DNA of 64,000 bases, taken from NCBI RefSeq assembly GCF_042675705.1, contig NZ_JBHTJJ010000012.1; one strand, 5' to 3'. The notes below the pieces were generated by a model, which had not been told where the DNA came from, ran no database searches, and was given only the letters and a program-made list of their open reading frames with translations. Positions within the stretch are counted from its first letter, which is position 1. Every line of letters starts with the position of its first letter. Shown here in pieces: positions 41,939 to 49,736 of the stretch. Made by a program: the position numbers and the translations under genes. This DNA comes from Ruegeria arenilitoris (lineage in GTDB: Bacteria; Pseudomonadota; Alphaproteobacteria; Rhodobacterales; Rhodobacteraceae).

Positions 41939-43426
41939 TTACCACCATTTGCCCGGCTTGGCCACAAACCCGGCGGCATTCTCAAGCGCGTAGGCGGTAT
42001 TCAGAAGGTCACCTTCTTCCCACGGACGACCGATCAGCTGCAGCCCCAGCGGCAATCCCTGCCCGTCAAGACCGGCGGGAACCGAGATACCCGGAAGACC
42101 CGCGAGGTTGACGGTCACGGTGAACACGTCGTTTAGGTACATCTGCACCGGATCGGCCTCGGTCATTTCGCCCAGACCGAACGCCGCCGAAGGTGTCGCC
42201 GGGGTCAGGATCGCATCGACACCTGCGGCAAAGACGTCCTCGAAGTCTTTCTTGATCAGGGTCCGCACCTTGCGGGCGCGGTTGTAATAGGCGTCATAGA
42301 AACCGGCCGACAGAACGTATGTGCCGACCATGACACGGCGCTGCACCTCGTGGCCAAAGCCCTCGGCGCGGGTCTTTTCGTACATCTCGGTGATGCCGTC
42401 GCCCTGCGCCAGTTGCGCACGGCGGCCATAGCGCACGCCGTCATAGCGCGCCAGGTTCGACGACGCCTCGGCCGGCGCGATTACATAGTATGCCGGAAGC
42501 GCATATTTGGTGTGCGGCAGCGAGATGTCGACGATCTCGGCCCCAGCGGCCTTGAGCATCTCGGCCCCATCGGCCCAGAGCTTTTCGATCTCGGCGGGCA
42601 TGCCGTCCATCCGGTATTCCTTTGGAATGCCGATTTTCTTGCCCTTGATGTCTCCGGTCAGCATAGCCTCAAAATTCGGAACAGCCAGCTCGGCGCTGGT
42701 CGAGTCCTTCGGGTCGTGCCCACACATCGCCTCAAGCATGATGGCCGCATCGCGAACGTTCTTGGTCATCGGTCCGGCCTGATCCAGCGAGGACGCAAAG
42801 GCCACGATGCCCCAGCGCGAGCAACGGCCATAGGTCGGCTTGATGCCGGTGATTCCGGTAAAGGCGGCGGGCTGCCGGATCGAGCCACCGGTGTCGGTTC
42901 CGGTCGCTGCCAGGCACAGATCGGCTGCGACGGCAGCCGCCGAACCACCCGAGGAACCGCCCGGAGTCAGCTGCGCGTCATCATTGCCGCGCCGCCAAGG
43001 GTTCACCGCATTGCCATAGACAGAGGTTTCGTTGGACGAACCCATGGCGAACTCGTCCATGTTCAGCTTGCCCAGCATCACTGCGCCCGCATCGGCCAGT
43101 TGCTGCGAGACCGTGGATTCGTATTCGGGCTTGAACCCGTCCAAAATTTTGGACGCAGCCTGCGACGGCACGCCCTTGGTGCAGAACAGATCCTTGATGC
43201 CGATCGGCAGGCCACACATGGCAGGCGCGTCGCCCGCCTTGATGCGCTCGTCTGCTACCTTCGCACGCTCCAGCGCGATTTCGGGGGTCTTGTGCACGAA
43301 AGCGTTCAGGACATCGGCTGCGTCGATTGCCTTCAGGCAGGCCTCGGTCAGCTCGAACGAGGTCACATCTCCGTTGCGCAGGGCGTCGCGGGCCTCGGCA
43401 AGACTCAGTTTGTTCAGATCGGACAT
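41939..43426 (-). CDS. gatA: Asp-tRNA(Asn)/Glu-tRNA(Gln) amidotransferase subunit A
   Basis: The 495-residue amidase subunit of the GatCAB complex, which supplies ammonia for conversion of Glu-tRNA(Gln) and Asp-tRNA(Asn). The catalytic triad is complete: K78 in LPIGIKDLF, cis-serine S158 in TPGGSSGGS, and S182 in TDTGGSIRQP. The length matches the family. It starts 3 bases after the gatC stop, and the two genes are co-transcribed. gatB is not in the window. Confidence 0.97.
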   Translation of the reverse strand: MSDLNKLSLAEARDALRNGDVTSFELTEACLKAIDAADVLNAFVHKTPEIALERAKVADERIKAGDAPAMCGLPIGIKDLFCTKGVPSQAASKILDGFKPEYESTVSQQLADAGAVMLGKLNMDEFAMGSSNETSVYGNAVNPWRRGNDDAQLTPGGSSGGSAAAVAADLCLAATGTDTGGSIRQPAAFTGITGIKPTYGRCSRWGIVAFASSLDQAGPMTKNVRDAAIMLEAMCGHDPKDSTSAELAVPNFEAMLTGDIKGKKIGIPKEYRMDGMPAEIEKLWADGAEMLKAAGAEIVDISLPHTKYALPAYYVIAPAEASSNLARYDGVRYGRRAQLAQGDGITEMYEKTRAEGFGHEVQRRVMVGTYVLSAGFYDAYYNRARKVRTLIKKDFEDVFAAGVDAILTPATPSAAFGLGEMTEADPVQMYLNDVFTVTVNLAGLPGISVPAGLDGQGLPLGLQLIGRPWEEGDLLNTAYALENAAGFVAKPGKWW

Positions 43427-43429
43427 GTC

Positions 43430-43717
43430 TTACTCCACCACCTTGGGAACCGCGAAAAAGCCCTCGCGCGCGTCGGGGGCGTTGGACAGGATCTTGTCCT
43501 GCATGGTCCCGTCGGTCACCACGTCCTCGCGCCGCTTCAGGCGCATCGGCGTCACCGAGACCATCGGCTCGACCCCTTCGACGTCAACTTCGTTCAGCTG
43601 TTCGATGAACCCCAGGATCGTGTTGAATTCCGAGGCCAGCGCGGGCAACGCGTCATCCTCGACCTTGATCCGGGCCAGTTTGGCCACCTTGGCGGCGGTG
43701 CTTTGGTCAATCGACAT
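43430..43717 (-). CDS. gatC: Asp-tRNA(Asn)/Glu-tRNA(Gln) amidotransferase subunit C
   Basis: A 95-residue subunit that stabilises the GatA-GatB contact. The pattern VAKLARIKVEDDALPALASE and VDVEGVEPMVSVTPM, ending with the DAREGFFAVPKVVE motif, is diagnostic. The start is the ATG at 43715-43717; longer frames lack family match. It is divergent from the small gene at 43945. Confidence 0.97.
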   Translation of the reverse strand: MSIDQSTAAKVAKLARIKVEDDALPALASEFNTILGFIEQLNEVDVEGVEPMVSVTPMRLKRREDVVTDGTMQDKILSNAPDAREGFFAVPKVVE

Positions 43718-43855
43718 GGGAAACCTCATATGCGTTACAGGGGCATTTACCCGTCTGATGCAGCAGTCGCAAGACCACTGAGCCACAGCGATTTGCCCAA
43801 AGCCCACGCGGTTGCCGCCAAGCCAAACAATTTTGAATACCCGCTATGCAAAAAA

Positions 43856-43930
43856 GTGAACGAATTAGTTCACTTTGACGATTGAAGCCGGCGTAAAAAG
43901 TTACTTTATGTACTGAACGAAACAGTTCAG
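43856..43930. promoter_or_regulatory. paired GAAC-N6-GTTC operators upstream of a small secreted protein
   Basis: GTGAAC-N6-GTTCAC at 43856-43873 and CTGAAC-N6-GTTCAG at 43913-43930, with centres 57 bases apart. A TTGACG box (43875-43880) lies just after the first site and could be a -35 element. The two dyads look like repressor or activator sites for the gene at 43945. A matching regulator is not in the window. Confidence 0.6.
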
Positions 43931-43944
43931 TCCGGAGAATAATC

Positions 43945-44106
43945 ATGAAACGCATGTTGATTGCTGTGTCCGTTGTTCTGACAACCGCTGCCGCGCCGGC
44001 CCTCGCGCTGGGGGTTCCCATGGGCGACCTGACACCGACGCTGACCTTCCCCGATCAGCACCCCTCGGATCAGGTGAGCCAGGAAAAATCTTCGCTCCGC
44101 AACTAA
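43945..44106 (+). CDS. small exported protein, 53 residues
   Basis: A 53-residue frame with a good Shine-Dalgarno (GGAG, 9 bases before the ATG at 43945). Residues 1-22 are a signal peptide (MKRMLIAVSVVLTTAAAPALA), and the remaining 31 residues are polar, with PTLTFPDQHPSDQVSQEK. It has no membrane segment after cleavage, so it is probably periplasmic. Paired operators lie upstream and a strong terminator downstream, so this is probably a real, singly transcribed gene. I do not recognise it. Confidence 0.65.
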   Translation: MKRMLIAVSVVLTTAAAPALALGVPMGDLTPTLTFPDQHPSDQVSQEKSSLRN

Positions 44107-44179
44107 CCCTATCGCTTCCCTGTTGGATCGGGCCGGTTCTCCCCCCTTTTTCCGCCCCGATCCTGCACCTGCCCTCGTG

Positions 44180-44213
44180 GCGCCGCCGGCCCTGAATGGG
44201 TCGGCGCTTTTTT
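44180..44213 (+). terminator. intrinsic terminator after the small exported protein
   Basis: GCGCCG (44180-44185) and CGGCGC (44202-44207) with an inner GGCCC/GGGTC stem and a short bulge, followed by T6 (44208-44213). Confidence 0.85.
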
Positions 44214-44307
44214 GTTGAAGCACGGTGCCCTATCGTTCATTCACTCAAGAGTCTCAGGTCAGCATGACCGAATGTCCCGAGGTGCCGTTGCCAAAGCAGG
44301 AGATGCC

Positions 44308-44871
44308 ATGACAGAGCGCAAGCAGAAGGTTCTGGATGCAATTGATACGGCCAATTCGGCCGATCCCACCCAGGAAGACGGTCGCCCCGCCGCGCTGCTT
44401 TATGGCGAACGGATGAGCGCCGAGTTGGATCGACTGTTCCCCGACGCCTCCGAGCCGTTGCAGATCGCCGTGCGCGGCCAGCATGTCGAGCGTTGGAAGC
44501 TGGCCCGCTCGGCATACCCTGATGGGCGCGCGGGTTATCTGGCGTGGCGCAAAGCCCAGGCCGAGCATCACGCGCAGGTCGTGGCCGAGCTGATGTCCGA
44601 GGCCGGGTACGGTCAGGCCGAGATCGACGCCGCCCGCCGCATGCTGCGCAAACAGGGCATCAAGCGCGACGACGACGTTCAGGCGCTGGAGGACGTGATC
44701 TGCTTTGTCTTTCTGAAGTGGTATTTTGCGCCCTTCGCCGCGAAACACTCGGACGAAAAGATCCAGCGCATCGTCGAAAAAACCGCCCGCAAGATGTCGG
44801 CCGAGGCGCGCCGACGCGTGCTGGACGAGTTCGACCTACCCGAAGACTTGGCCAGCGCCTTCAAGGATTGA
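44308..44871 (+). CDS. DUF4202 family protein
   Basis: A 187-residue cytoplasmic protein. The DUF4202 pattern is clear: DAIDTANSADPTQEDG, LPLQIAVRGQHVERWKLARSAY (here EPLQIAVRGQHVERW), then DVQALEDVICFVFLKWYF, with several His and Asp residues that could form a metal site like an HD-type hydrolase. The function is unknown; in other bacteria the gene often lies near siroheme or nitrite genes, which are absent here. The start is the ATG at 44308 after AGGAGATGCC. The methyltransferase gene follows after 6 bases, suggesting co-transcription. Confidence 0.85.
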   Translation: MTERKQKVLDAIDTANSADPTQEDGRPAALLYGERMSAELDRLFPDASEPLQIAVRGQHVERWKLARSAYPDGRAGYLAWRKAQAEHHAQVVAELMSEAGYGQAEIDAARRMLRKQGIKRDDDVQALEDVICFVFLKWYFAPFAAKHSDEKIQRIVEKTARKMSAEARRRVLDEFDLPEDLASAFKD

Positions 44872-44877
44872 CGCGTC

Positions 44878-45636
44878 ATGACCGATGACATGCAGCTGTT
44901 GATCGACCTGCACCAACCCAACGACCGGCAAGGCCCCGGCAGCGACGCGGCAACGGAAATGGCGGTGAAGTTGGCGGGTGTACAAGCCGATCCCGGACTG
45001 AAGGTCGCCGATATTGGCTGCGGCACCGGAGCCGCAACCTTCTGCCTTGCGCGCCATCTGGGCGCATCGGTGACGGCAGTGGATTTCCTGCCGGAGTTTC
45101 TGGCCAAGTTGAACAGGCGAGCACAGGACTTGGGTCTGGCGGCCCAGGTTCAGACGCTTGAGGCGTCGATGGAGGAACTGCCCTTCGACGATGCCAGCCT
45201 TGACGTGATCTGGTCGGAAGGCGCGATCTACAACATTGGGTTCGAAAACGGCCTGCTCGCCTGGCGTCGGTTCCTGAAACCCGGCGGTGTCCTGGCTGTG
45301 TCCGAGCTGACCTGGCTGACCGATCAACGCCCCGAGCCGCTAACGCGGCACTGGGATGCCGCCTATCCCGAAGTTGCGACCGCCGGACAGAAGATACGCC
45401 AGATCGAGACCGCCGGTTATGAACCTGTCGGTTATTTCCCGCTGGGCACCGACTGCTGGATGGAGAACTACTACCTCCCCCTTCAGCGCAGCTTCCCCGC
45501 CTTTCTCGACCGGCATGGCCATTCCGAGCAGGCCAAAGCCATTGTCGATGCGGAACAGGCCGAGATCACTTTGTATGAAACCTATTCCGACTTCGTCAGC
45601 TATGGGTTCTACGTGGCGCGGCGACTGCCGGACTGA
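44878..45636 (+). CDS. class I SAM-dependent methyltransferase
   Basis: A 252-residue methyltransferase. SAM-binding motif I is VADIGCGTGAATFCLARHLG (43-62), and motif II is LDVIWSEGAIYNIGF; the KPGGVLAVSELTWL segment follows. The acceptor is not known. It starts 6 bases after DUF4202 on the same strand. Its last 41 bases overlap the 3' end of the convergent ceramidase-like gene, with both reading frames intact. Confidence 0.9.
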   Translation: MTDDMQLLIDLHQPNDRQGPGSDAATEMAVKLAGVQADPGLKVADIGCGTGAATFCLARHLGASVTAVDFLPEFLAKLNRRAQDLGLAAQVQTLEASMEELPFDDASLDVIWSEGAIYNIGFENGLLAWRRFLKPGGVLAVSELTWLTDQRPEPLTRHWDAAYPEVATAGQKIRQIETAGYEPVGYFPLGTDCWMENYYLPLQRSFPAFLDRHGHSEQAKAIVDAEQAEITLYETYSDFVSYGFYVARRLPD

Positions 45637-46282
45637 CCGCATGCGTCATGGCCCGACGGTAAACCTCGATCATCCAGCCCAGCATGGTGGCGTTCAGGAG
45701 GTGCCACATGAAATGCGTTCCCATCGGGATGCGGGCGCAAAGCGGAGCATCGAGCGCACGGAATGTGATCGACGCGATCAGGATCGCAGCCCCGACCGCC
45801 AGGCCCCGGGCCAATTGCGGCCTGCGCACGCGTAAAAGATACGCATAGATCAGGATCAGCAACGGCACCGGAGCATATGCGGACGACCCGCCCAGCCCGG
45901 GAACCAGCTGAAACACCGGTATGGTCAACGCCGCATAGGGGACGAACAAGGCCGTCAGCGCCGCCGCCTTCGGCGTGGATAGCTGCCAGATGTCCCGGTT
46001 CACCGCGAAGATATAGACAAGGATGAACAGCAGAATCGGCGTCGTATCCGCCAGCGCGGCCCAGACCTGCGCATGGGTATGAAACAGATAGCTGCCAATG
46101 CCAATCACCGCCAGAATGGCGACCAGCAGGTTGGCCAAGGGCAGACCCTGCCCCCGCACCCGCCGCCACATCACCCATGCCGCCAGCAGAAAGGCCGCGT
46201 TGGTCACGGCGTTTACGGGTTCGGCCCAATAGGCCGGCGACAGGCGCTCGCAATAGCCGTCGATTTCTTGCATCCAGTCCAT
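45596..46282 (-). CDS. ceramidase-domain (CREST superfamily) membrane protein
   Basis: A 228-residue protein with seven predicted helices. It carries the ceramidase/PAQR-type motifs: AEPVNAVTNAAFLLA in helix 1, IGSYLFHTHAQVWAALADTTPI with Ser, His and Asp in helices 3-4, and GTHFMWHLLNATMLG with two histidines near the end. These are the zinc ligands and catalytic positions of alkaline ceramidases. It may hydrolyse sphingolipid-like or other amide lipids in the inner membrane; alphaproteobacterial substrates are not settled. It overlaps the methyltransferase by 41 bases at the 3' ends. Confidence 0.85.
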   Translation of the reverse strand: MDWMQEIDGYCERLSPAYWAEPVNAVTNAAFLLAAWVMWRRVRGQGLPLANLLVAILAVIGIGSYLFHTHAQVWAALADTTPILLFILVYIFAVNRDIWQLSTPKAAALTALFVPYAALTIPVFQLVPGLGGSSAYAPVPLLILIYAYLLRVRRPQLARGLAVGAAILIASITFRALDAPLCARIPMGTHFMWHLLNATMLGWMIEVYRRAMTHAVSPAVAAPRRTHS

Positions 46283-46339
46283 GGATTTTTACATAGCCGA
46301 TGCTAGGCTGACCCTGAACCGGTTTCAGGAGGGTCTTTC

Positions 46340-47032
46340 ATGAAAATCATCTGGTTGGGGCATGGCAGCTTTCGAACTCACGCGGCGGGGCAGGTCCTGC
46401 TGATCGACCCCTGGCTCAGCGGCAACCCGATGCTGCCCGAGGATCAGCACGAGGCCGCCGTCCAGGGCGCCACGCATATCCTGTTGACCCACGCGCATTT
46501 CGACCACGTCGCAGACGTTCTGCCGCTGGCCAAACGCCTGAACATTCCCGTGGTGGGCCAATACGACGTCATGGCCCATTGGGCAGAGGCCGAAGGGATC
46601 GAGACCATCGGCTTCAACAAGGGCGGTCGGGTCGACTTGAACGGGGTCAAGGTCGACATGGTGCCGGCCTCGCACAGCTCGACCTTCGCCACACCCAATG
46701 GCCCTCGCGCCGGTGGGTCCGAGGTGGGGTTCATCCTGTCGGCCGATGGTCACACGGTCTATGTCTCGGGCGACACCACGATCATGGCCGACATGGAGTG
46801 GATCGGCGACTATTACAAACCCGATATCGGAATCCTGTCGGCGGGCGGTTATTTCACGATGGATATGAAAGCCGCCGCCTATGCCGCCCGGCAGTATTTT
46901 GACTTCAAGACGGTGATCCCCTGCCACTACCGGACTTTTCCGATCCTGGAACAATCCGCCAAGGACCTGGCGGATGGGCTGCCGGGCGTGACCGTCATCG
47001 AGCCCGAGGTCCTGCAGGAGATCGAGCTTTGA
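46340..47032 (+). CDS. metal-dependent hydrolase, UPF0173 family
   Basis: A 230-residue metallo-beta-lactamase-fold protein related to UlaG. The zinc motif is LLTHAHFDHVADV (H51, H53, D55, H56), with later ligands in ASHSSTF, YVSGDTTIM and IPCHYRTF. The substrate is unknown. The stop overlaps the start of the DoeA-like gene by 4 bases (ATGA type, here with TTG), so the two are translationally coupled. Confidence 0.92.
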   Translation: MKIIWLGHGSFRTHAAGQVLLIDPWLSGNPMLPEDQHEAAVQGATHILLTHAHFDHVADVLPLAKRLNIPVVGQYDVMAHWAEAEGIETIGFNKGGRVDLNGVKVDMVPASHSSTFATPNGPRAGGSEVGFILSADGHTVYVSGDTTIMADMEWIGDYYKPDIGILSAGGYFTMDMKAAAYAARQYFDFKTVIPCHYRTFPILEQSAKDLADGLPGVTVIEPEVLQEIEL

Positions 47033-48207
47033 CACCCGCGCTGGTCTTCTCGGCGGAAGAATACGCGGCGCGGCTGGCCAAGACCCGGTCCGCGATGGCC
47101 CAGCGGGGTGTCGGGACCCTGCTGGTTGCGGACCCGTCGAACATGGCCTGGCTGACGGGCTATGACGGCTGGAGCTTCTACGTCCCGCAGGTGGTGATCG
47201 TCCCGCGCGACGGCGCGCCCTTGTGGTGGGGCCGGACGCAGGACAAGCCCGGCGCGGCGCAAACCACCTGGCTGGACCCCACCGACCTGCACGACTGGCC
47301 CGAAGAACATGTGCAGCACCCCGACCATCACCCGGTCGAGTCGCTGGCATCGCTGCTGCGCATGCGCGGCTGGACGACCCATCTGGGTGTCGAGATGGAC
47401 AATTATTACTACTCGGCCGCCAGCCACCGGATCCTTGAGACCGCGTTCGGCCGCGATGCGCTGGTCGACGCGACCGGGTTGGTGAACTGGCAGCGCGCGG
47501 TCAAAAGCGAGGCCGAGATTGCCTTGATGCGCAAGGCCGGTCAGTTGACCGCTCATATGCACGCGGTGCTGCGCGACGGGTTCCGCGCCGGGATTCCCAA
47601 GAACGTGCTCGTGGCCGAGGTTCAGGCGGCGGGCATCGCCGGGCTTCCGGGGCTTGCGGGCGACTATCCAGCGATTGCGCCCATCGCGCCTTCGGGGGCC
47701 GAGGCCTCGGCCTCGCACATCACCTGGAACGACCGTCCGCTGACACCGGGCGAGGCGACCTATTTCGAGATCTCAGGCTGCCACCGCCGCTATCACTGCC
47801 CGGCCAGCCGCAGCCTGTTTCTGGGTGACCCGCCTGCCGATATCCGGCGCGCGGAAACCGCGATCCTGACCGCGATCGAGGACACGCTGGCCGCCGCCCG
47901 CCCCGGCGCCACCTGCGAAGAGATCGCCGCCTGCGTCTATGACAGCTTTGCCCGGGCCGGCTATGTCAAAGGCAATCGCACGGGCTATCCGGTGGGCCTG
48001 AGCTATCCGCCCGATTGGGGCGAGCGCACCATGAGCCTGCGCCCCGGCGACAGCACCGTTCTGCAGGACAACATGACCTTTCACCTGATGCCGGGCCTGT
48101 GGACGCCGGATTGGGGGCTGGCCATCACCGAAACCTTCGTGGTCACGCCGACGGGCGGGCAACCTCTGGCCGACATCCCCCGCGAACTGGTCGTGAAACC
48201 GGCCTGA
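47029..48207 (+). CDS. M24-fold hydrolase, creatinase-like, close to ectoine hydrolase DoeA
   Basis: A 392-residue pita-bread-fold protein. The pattern LVADPSNMAWLTGYDGWSFY, LVNWQRAVKSEAEIALMRKA, SASHITWNDRPL, and RTGYPVGLSYPPDWGER matches the DoeA/EutD subgroup, which opens the ectoine ring to N-acetyl-diaminobutyrate. In creatinase-type members the metal ligands of aminopeptidase P are lost. The DoeA subgroup is a guess from sequence; no ectoine genes are near. It begins with a TTG (47029) that overlaps the UPF0173 stop, a coupled pair. It is convergent with tadA, 7 bases apart. Confidence 0.8.
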   Translation: MTPALVFSAEEYAARLAKTRSAMAQRGVGTLLVADPSNMAWLTGYDGWSFYVPQVVIVPRDGAPLWWGRTQDKPGAAQTTWLDPTDLHDWPEEHVQHPDHHPVESLASLLRMRGWTTHLGVEMDNYYYSAASHRILETAFGRDALVDATGLVNWQRAVKSEAEIALMRKAGQLTAHMHAVLRDGFRAGIPKNVLVAEVQAAGIAGLPGLAGDYPAIAPIAPSGAEASASHITWNDRPLTPGEATYFEISGCHRRYHCPASRSLFLGDPPADIRRAETAILTAIEDTLAAARPGATCEEIAACVYDSFARAGYVKGNRTGYPVGLSYPPDWGERTMSLRPGDSTVLQDNMTFHLMPGLWTPDWGLAITETFVVTPTGGQPLADIPRELVVKPA

Positions 48208-48214
48208 GCGCGCC

Positions 48215-48685
48215 TCAGCCCTTGGATCCGCCACCACCGCGCTGCGCGGCAAAGAAATCGCGCAACAACCGGACGCAGTCCTCGGCCGCGATTCCGTCAT
48301 AGACGTCCGGCCTGTGATGGGCCTGAGGGTGCAAGAACACCCGCGCCCCATGCGCCACGCCGCCCGATTTCGGATCGGCGGCCCCGTAGTAGATCCGCCG
48401 GATCCGCGCCGCCGCCAGCGCCGCGGCGCACATGGCGCAGGGCTCCAGCGTGACATACAGGTCATGCCCCGTCAGACGCTCGGACCCGACGACCCGGCAG
48501 GCGGCGCGCAGGGCCAGGATCTCGGCATGCGCGGTCGGGTCGTGCAACTCGCGCGTACGGTTGCCGTCTGCCGCGATGATCTGCCCGTCCGGCGACACGA
48601 TCACCGCGCCCACCGGAACCTCGCCCCGATCACCCGCCGCACGCGCCTGTTCCAGCGCCTTGTCCATATGCGTTCTGAAGACCAT
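48215..48685 (-). CDS. tadA: tRNA-specific adenosine deaminase
   Basis: Makes inosine at position 34 of tRNA-Arg(ACG). It has 156 residues from the first start, with zinc and catalytic residues in PTAHAEILALR (H53, E55) and TLEPCAMCAAAL (C83, C86). A second start at residue 7 (MDKALEQARAA) is possible. It is divergent from the RluB-type gene and convergent with the DoeA-like gene. Confidence 0.93.
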   Translation of the reverse strand: MVFRTHMDKALEQARAAGDRGEVPVGAVIVSPDGQIIAADGNRTRELHDPTAHAEILALRAACRVVGSERLTGHDLYVTLEPCAMCAAALAAARIRRIYYGAADPKSGGVAHGARVFLHPQAHHRPDVYDGIAAEDCVRLLRDFFAAQRGGGGSKG

Positions 48686-48746
48686 GCCCCTGACTGCCCC
48701 AGAAACCCACCTTTCGCAAGCCGCGCCGATGCGCTATGCGCAGGGC

Positions 48747-49559
48747 ATGAGCAACACCCCTCCTCCCGGCGACCGGATCGCCAAAGTGCTGGCCCGCGCC
48801 GGCATCGCCTCGCGCCGCGAGGCCGAACGCATGATCGAAGCCGGCCGCGTAACCGTGAACGGCAAGACCATCGACAGCCCCGCGTTGAACGTCACGCCCA
48901 GCGACAAGATCACCGTCGACGGCAAGCCCGTGGCCGAGCCCGAACCCGCGCGTCTGTGGCTGTATCACAAGCCAACCGGCCTTGTGACCACGAACCGCGA
49001 CGAAAAAGGCCGCCCAACGATCTTCGACAACCTGCCCGAGGACATGCCCCGCGTCATGAGCGTCGGCCGGCTGGACCTGAATTCCGAGGGCCTGCTGCTG
49101 CTGACCAATGACGGGGGCATCAAGCGCAAGCTTGAATTGCCCTCGACCGGCTGGCTTCGCAAATACCGGGTGCGGATCAACGGCCGCCCCAAGGACGAGG
49201 ATTTCGCCCCCCTGCGCCAGGGTCTTGTGATCGAGGGCGAAAAGTTCCAGCCCATGACCGTGACGCTGGATCGCCAGCAAGGCGCGAATGCATGGCTGAC
49301 GATCGGACTGCGCGAGGGCAAGAACCGGGAAATCCGCCGCGCGATCGAAGACATCGGCTTTACCGTGAACCGGCTGTTGCGCGTGTCCTACGGGCCGTTC
49401 CAGCTGGGCAATCTCAAACCCGGCGAGGTCGAGGAAATCCGCCGCCGCGTTCTGCGCGATCAGCTGGGGCTGGAACCCGAAACCCCACCGGCTGCTGCGA
49501 AACGCCCAAGCCGCCCTCAAAGATCCCGCAGACCGGTCGGCAAGAAATCACGCAATTGA
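48747..49559 (+). CDS. rluB: RsuA/RluB-type 23S rRNA pseudouridine synthase
   Basis: A 270-residue RNA-modifying enzyme. The S4 RNA-binding domain is at residues 10-58 (IAKVLARAGIASRREAERMI), and the catalytic aspartate D110 is in SVGRLDLNSEGLLLLTNDG. The C-terminal tail is basic and low-complexity (RPSRPQRSRRPVGKKSRN). RluB (U2605 in 23S rRNA) is the most likely activity; RluE or RsuA are less likely. The start is the ATG at 48747; the longer frame begins inside tadA. An inverted repeat at 49593-49620 follows the stop. Confidence 0.9.
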   Translation: MSNTPPPGDRIAKVLARAGIASRREAERMIEAGRVTVNGKTIDSPALNVTPSDKITVDGKPVAEPEPARLWLYHKPTGLVTTNRDEKGRPTIFDNLPEDMPRVMSVGRLDLNSEGLLLLTNDGGIKRKLELPSTGWLRKYRVRINGRPKDEDFAPLRQGLVIEGEKFQPMTVTLDRQQGANAWLTIGLREGKNREIRRAIEDIGFTVNRLLRVSYGPFQLGNLKPGEVEEIRRRVLRDQLGLEPETPPAAAKRPSRPQRSRRPVGKKSRN

Positions 49560-49592
49560 CGCGGGTTATCGAACCTTCCCCCTAGCGCCAAG

Positions 49593-49620
49593 CCCCTTGA
49601 TCCCCTAGGTTTTCAAGGGG
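49593..49620. repeat. inverted repeat at the start of the XpaC-TelA block
   Basis: CCCCTTGA (49593-49600) and TCAAGGGG (49613-49620), a perfect dyad with a 12-base loop. It could end rluB transcripts or be an operator for the downstream block; there is no U-tract. Confidence 0.45.
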
Positions 49621-49642
49621 ACAACCGCAGTTGGAGGACGTC

Positions 49643-49732
49643 ATGTCCGGGACCGGAGTGCAAAAAATGGCCTACGCGGCCCTGCTGGTGCTGTTGTTCG
49701 GCGTCTGCACCGGTTGGCTTGGAGGGCTCTGA
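49643..49732 (+). CDS. 29-residue membrane peptide at the start of the XpaC-TelA block
   Basis: An ATG at 49643 follows a strong Shine-Dalgarno (TTGGAGG, 6 bases upstream). The 29 residues form one membrane helix (MAYAALLVLLFGVCTGWLGG). The stop lies 4 bases before the xpaC start, with spacing typical of an operon. Similar tiny proteins are often membrane-complex subunits. This rests on the ribosome site, hydrophobicity and context alone, so it is a candidate. Confidence 0.5.
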   Translation: MSGTGVQKMAYAALLVLLFGVCTGWLGGL

Positions 49733-49736
49733 CGCC

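Noticed and set aside
43856..43873. Iron-responsive TGA-N9-TCA box
   Set aside because: The spacing is N10 here (TGA-N10-TCA), and the gene has no iron link.
43856..43930. SOS (LexA) box
   Set aside because: Alphaproteobacterial LexA sites are GTTC-N7-GTTC direct repeats. These are inverted GAAC-N6-GTTC dyads, and no SOS gene is next to them.
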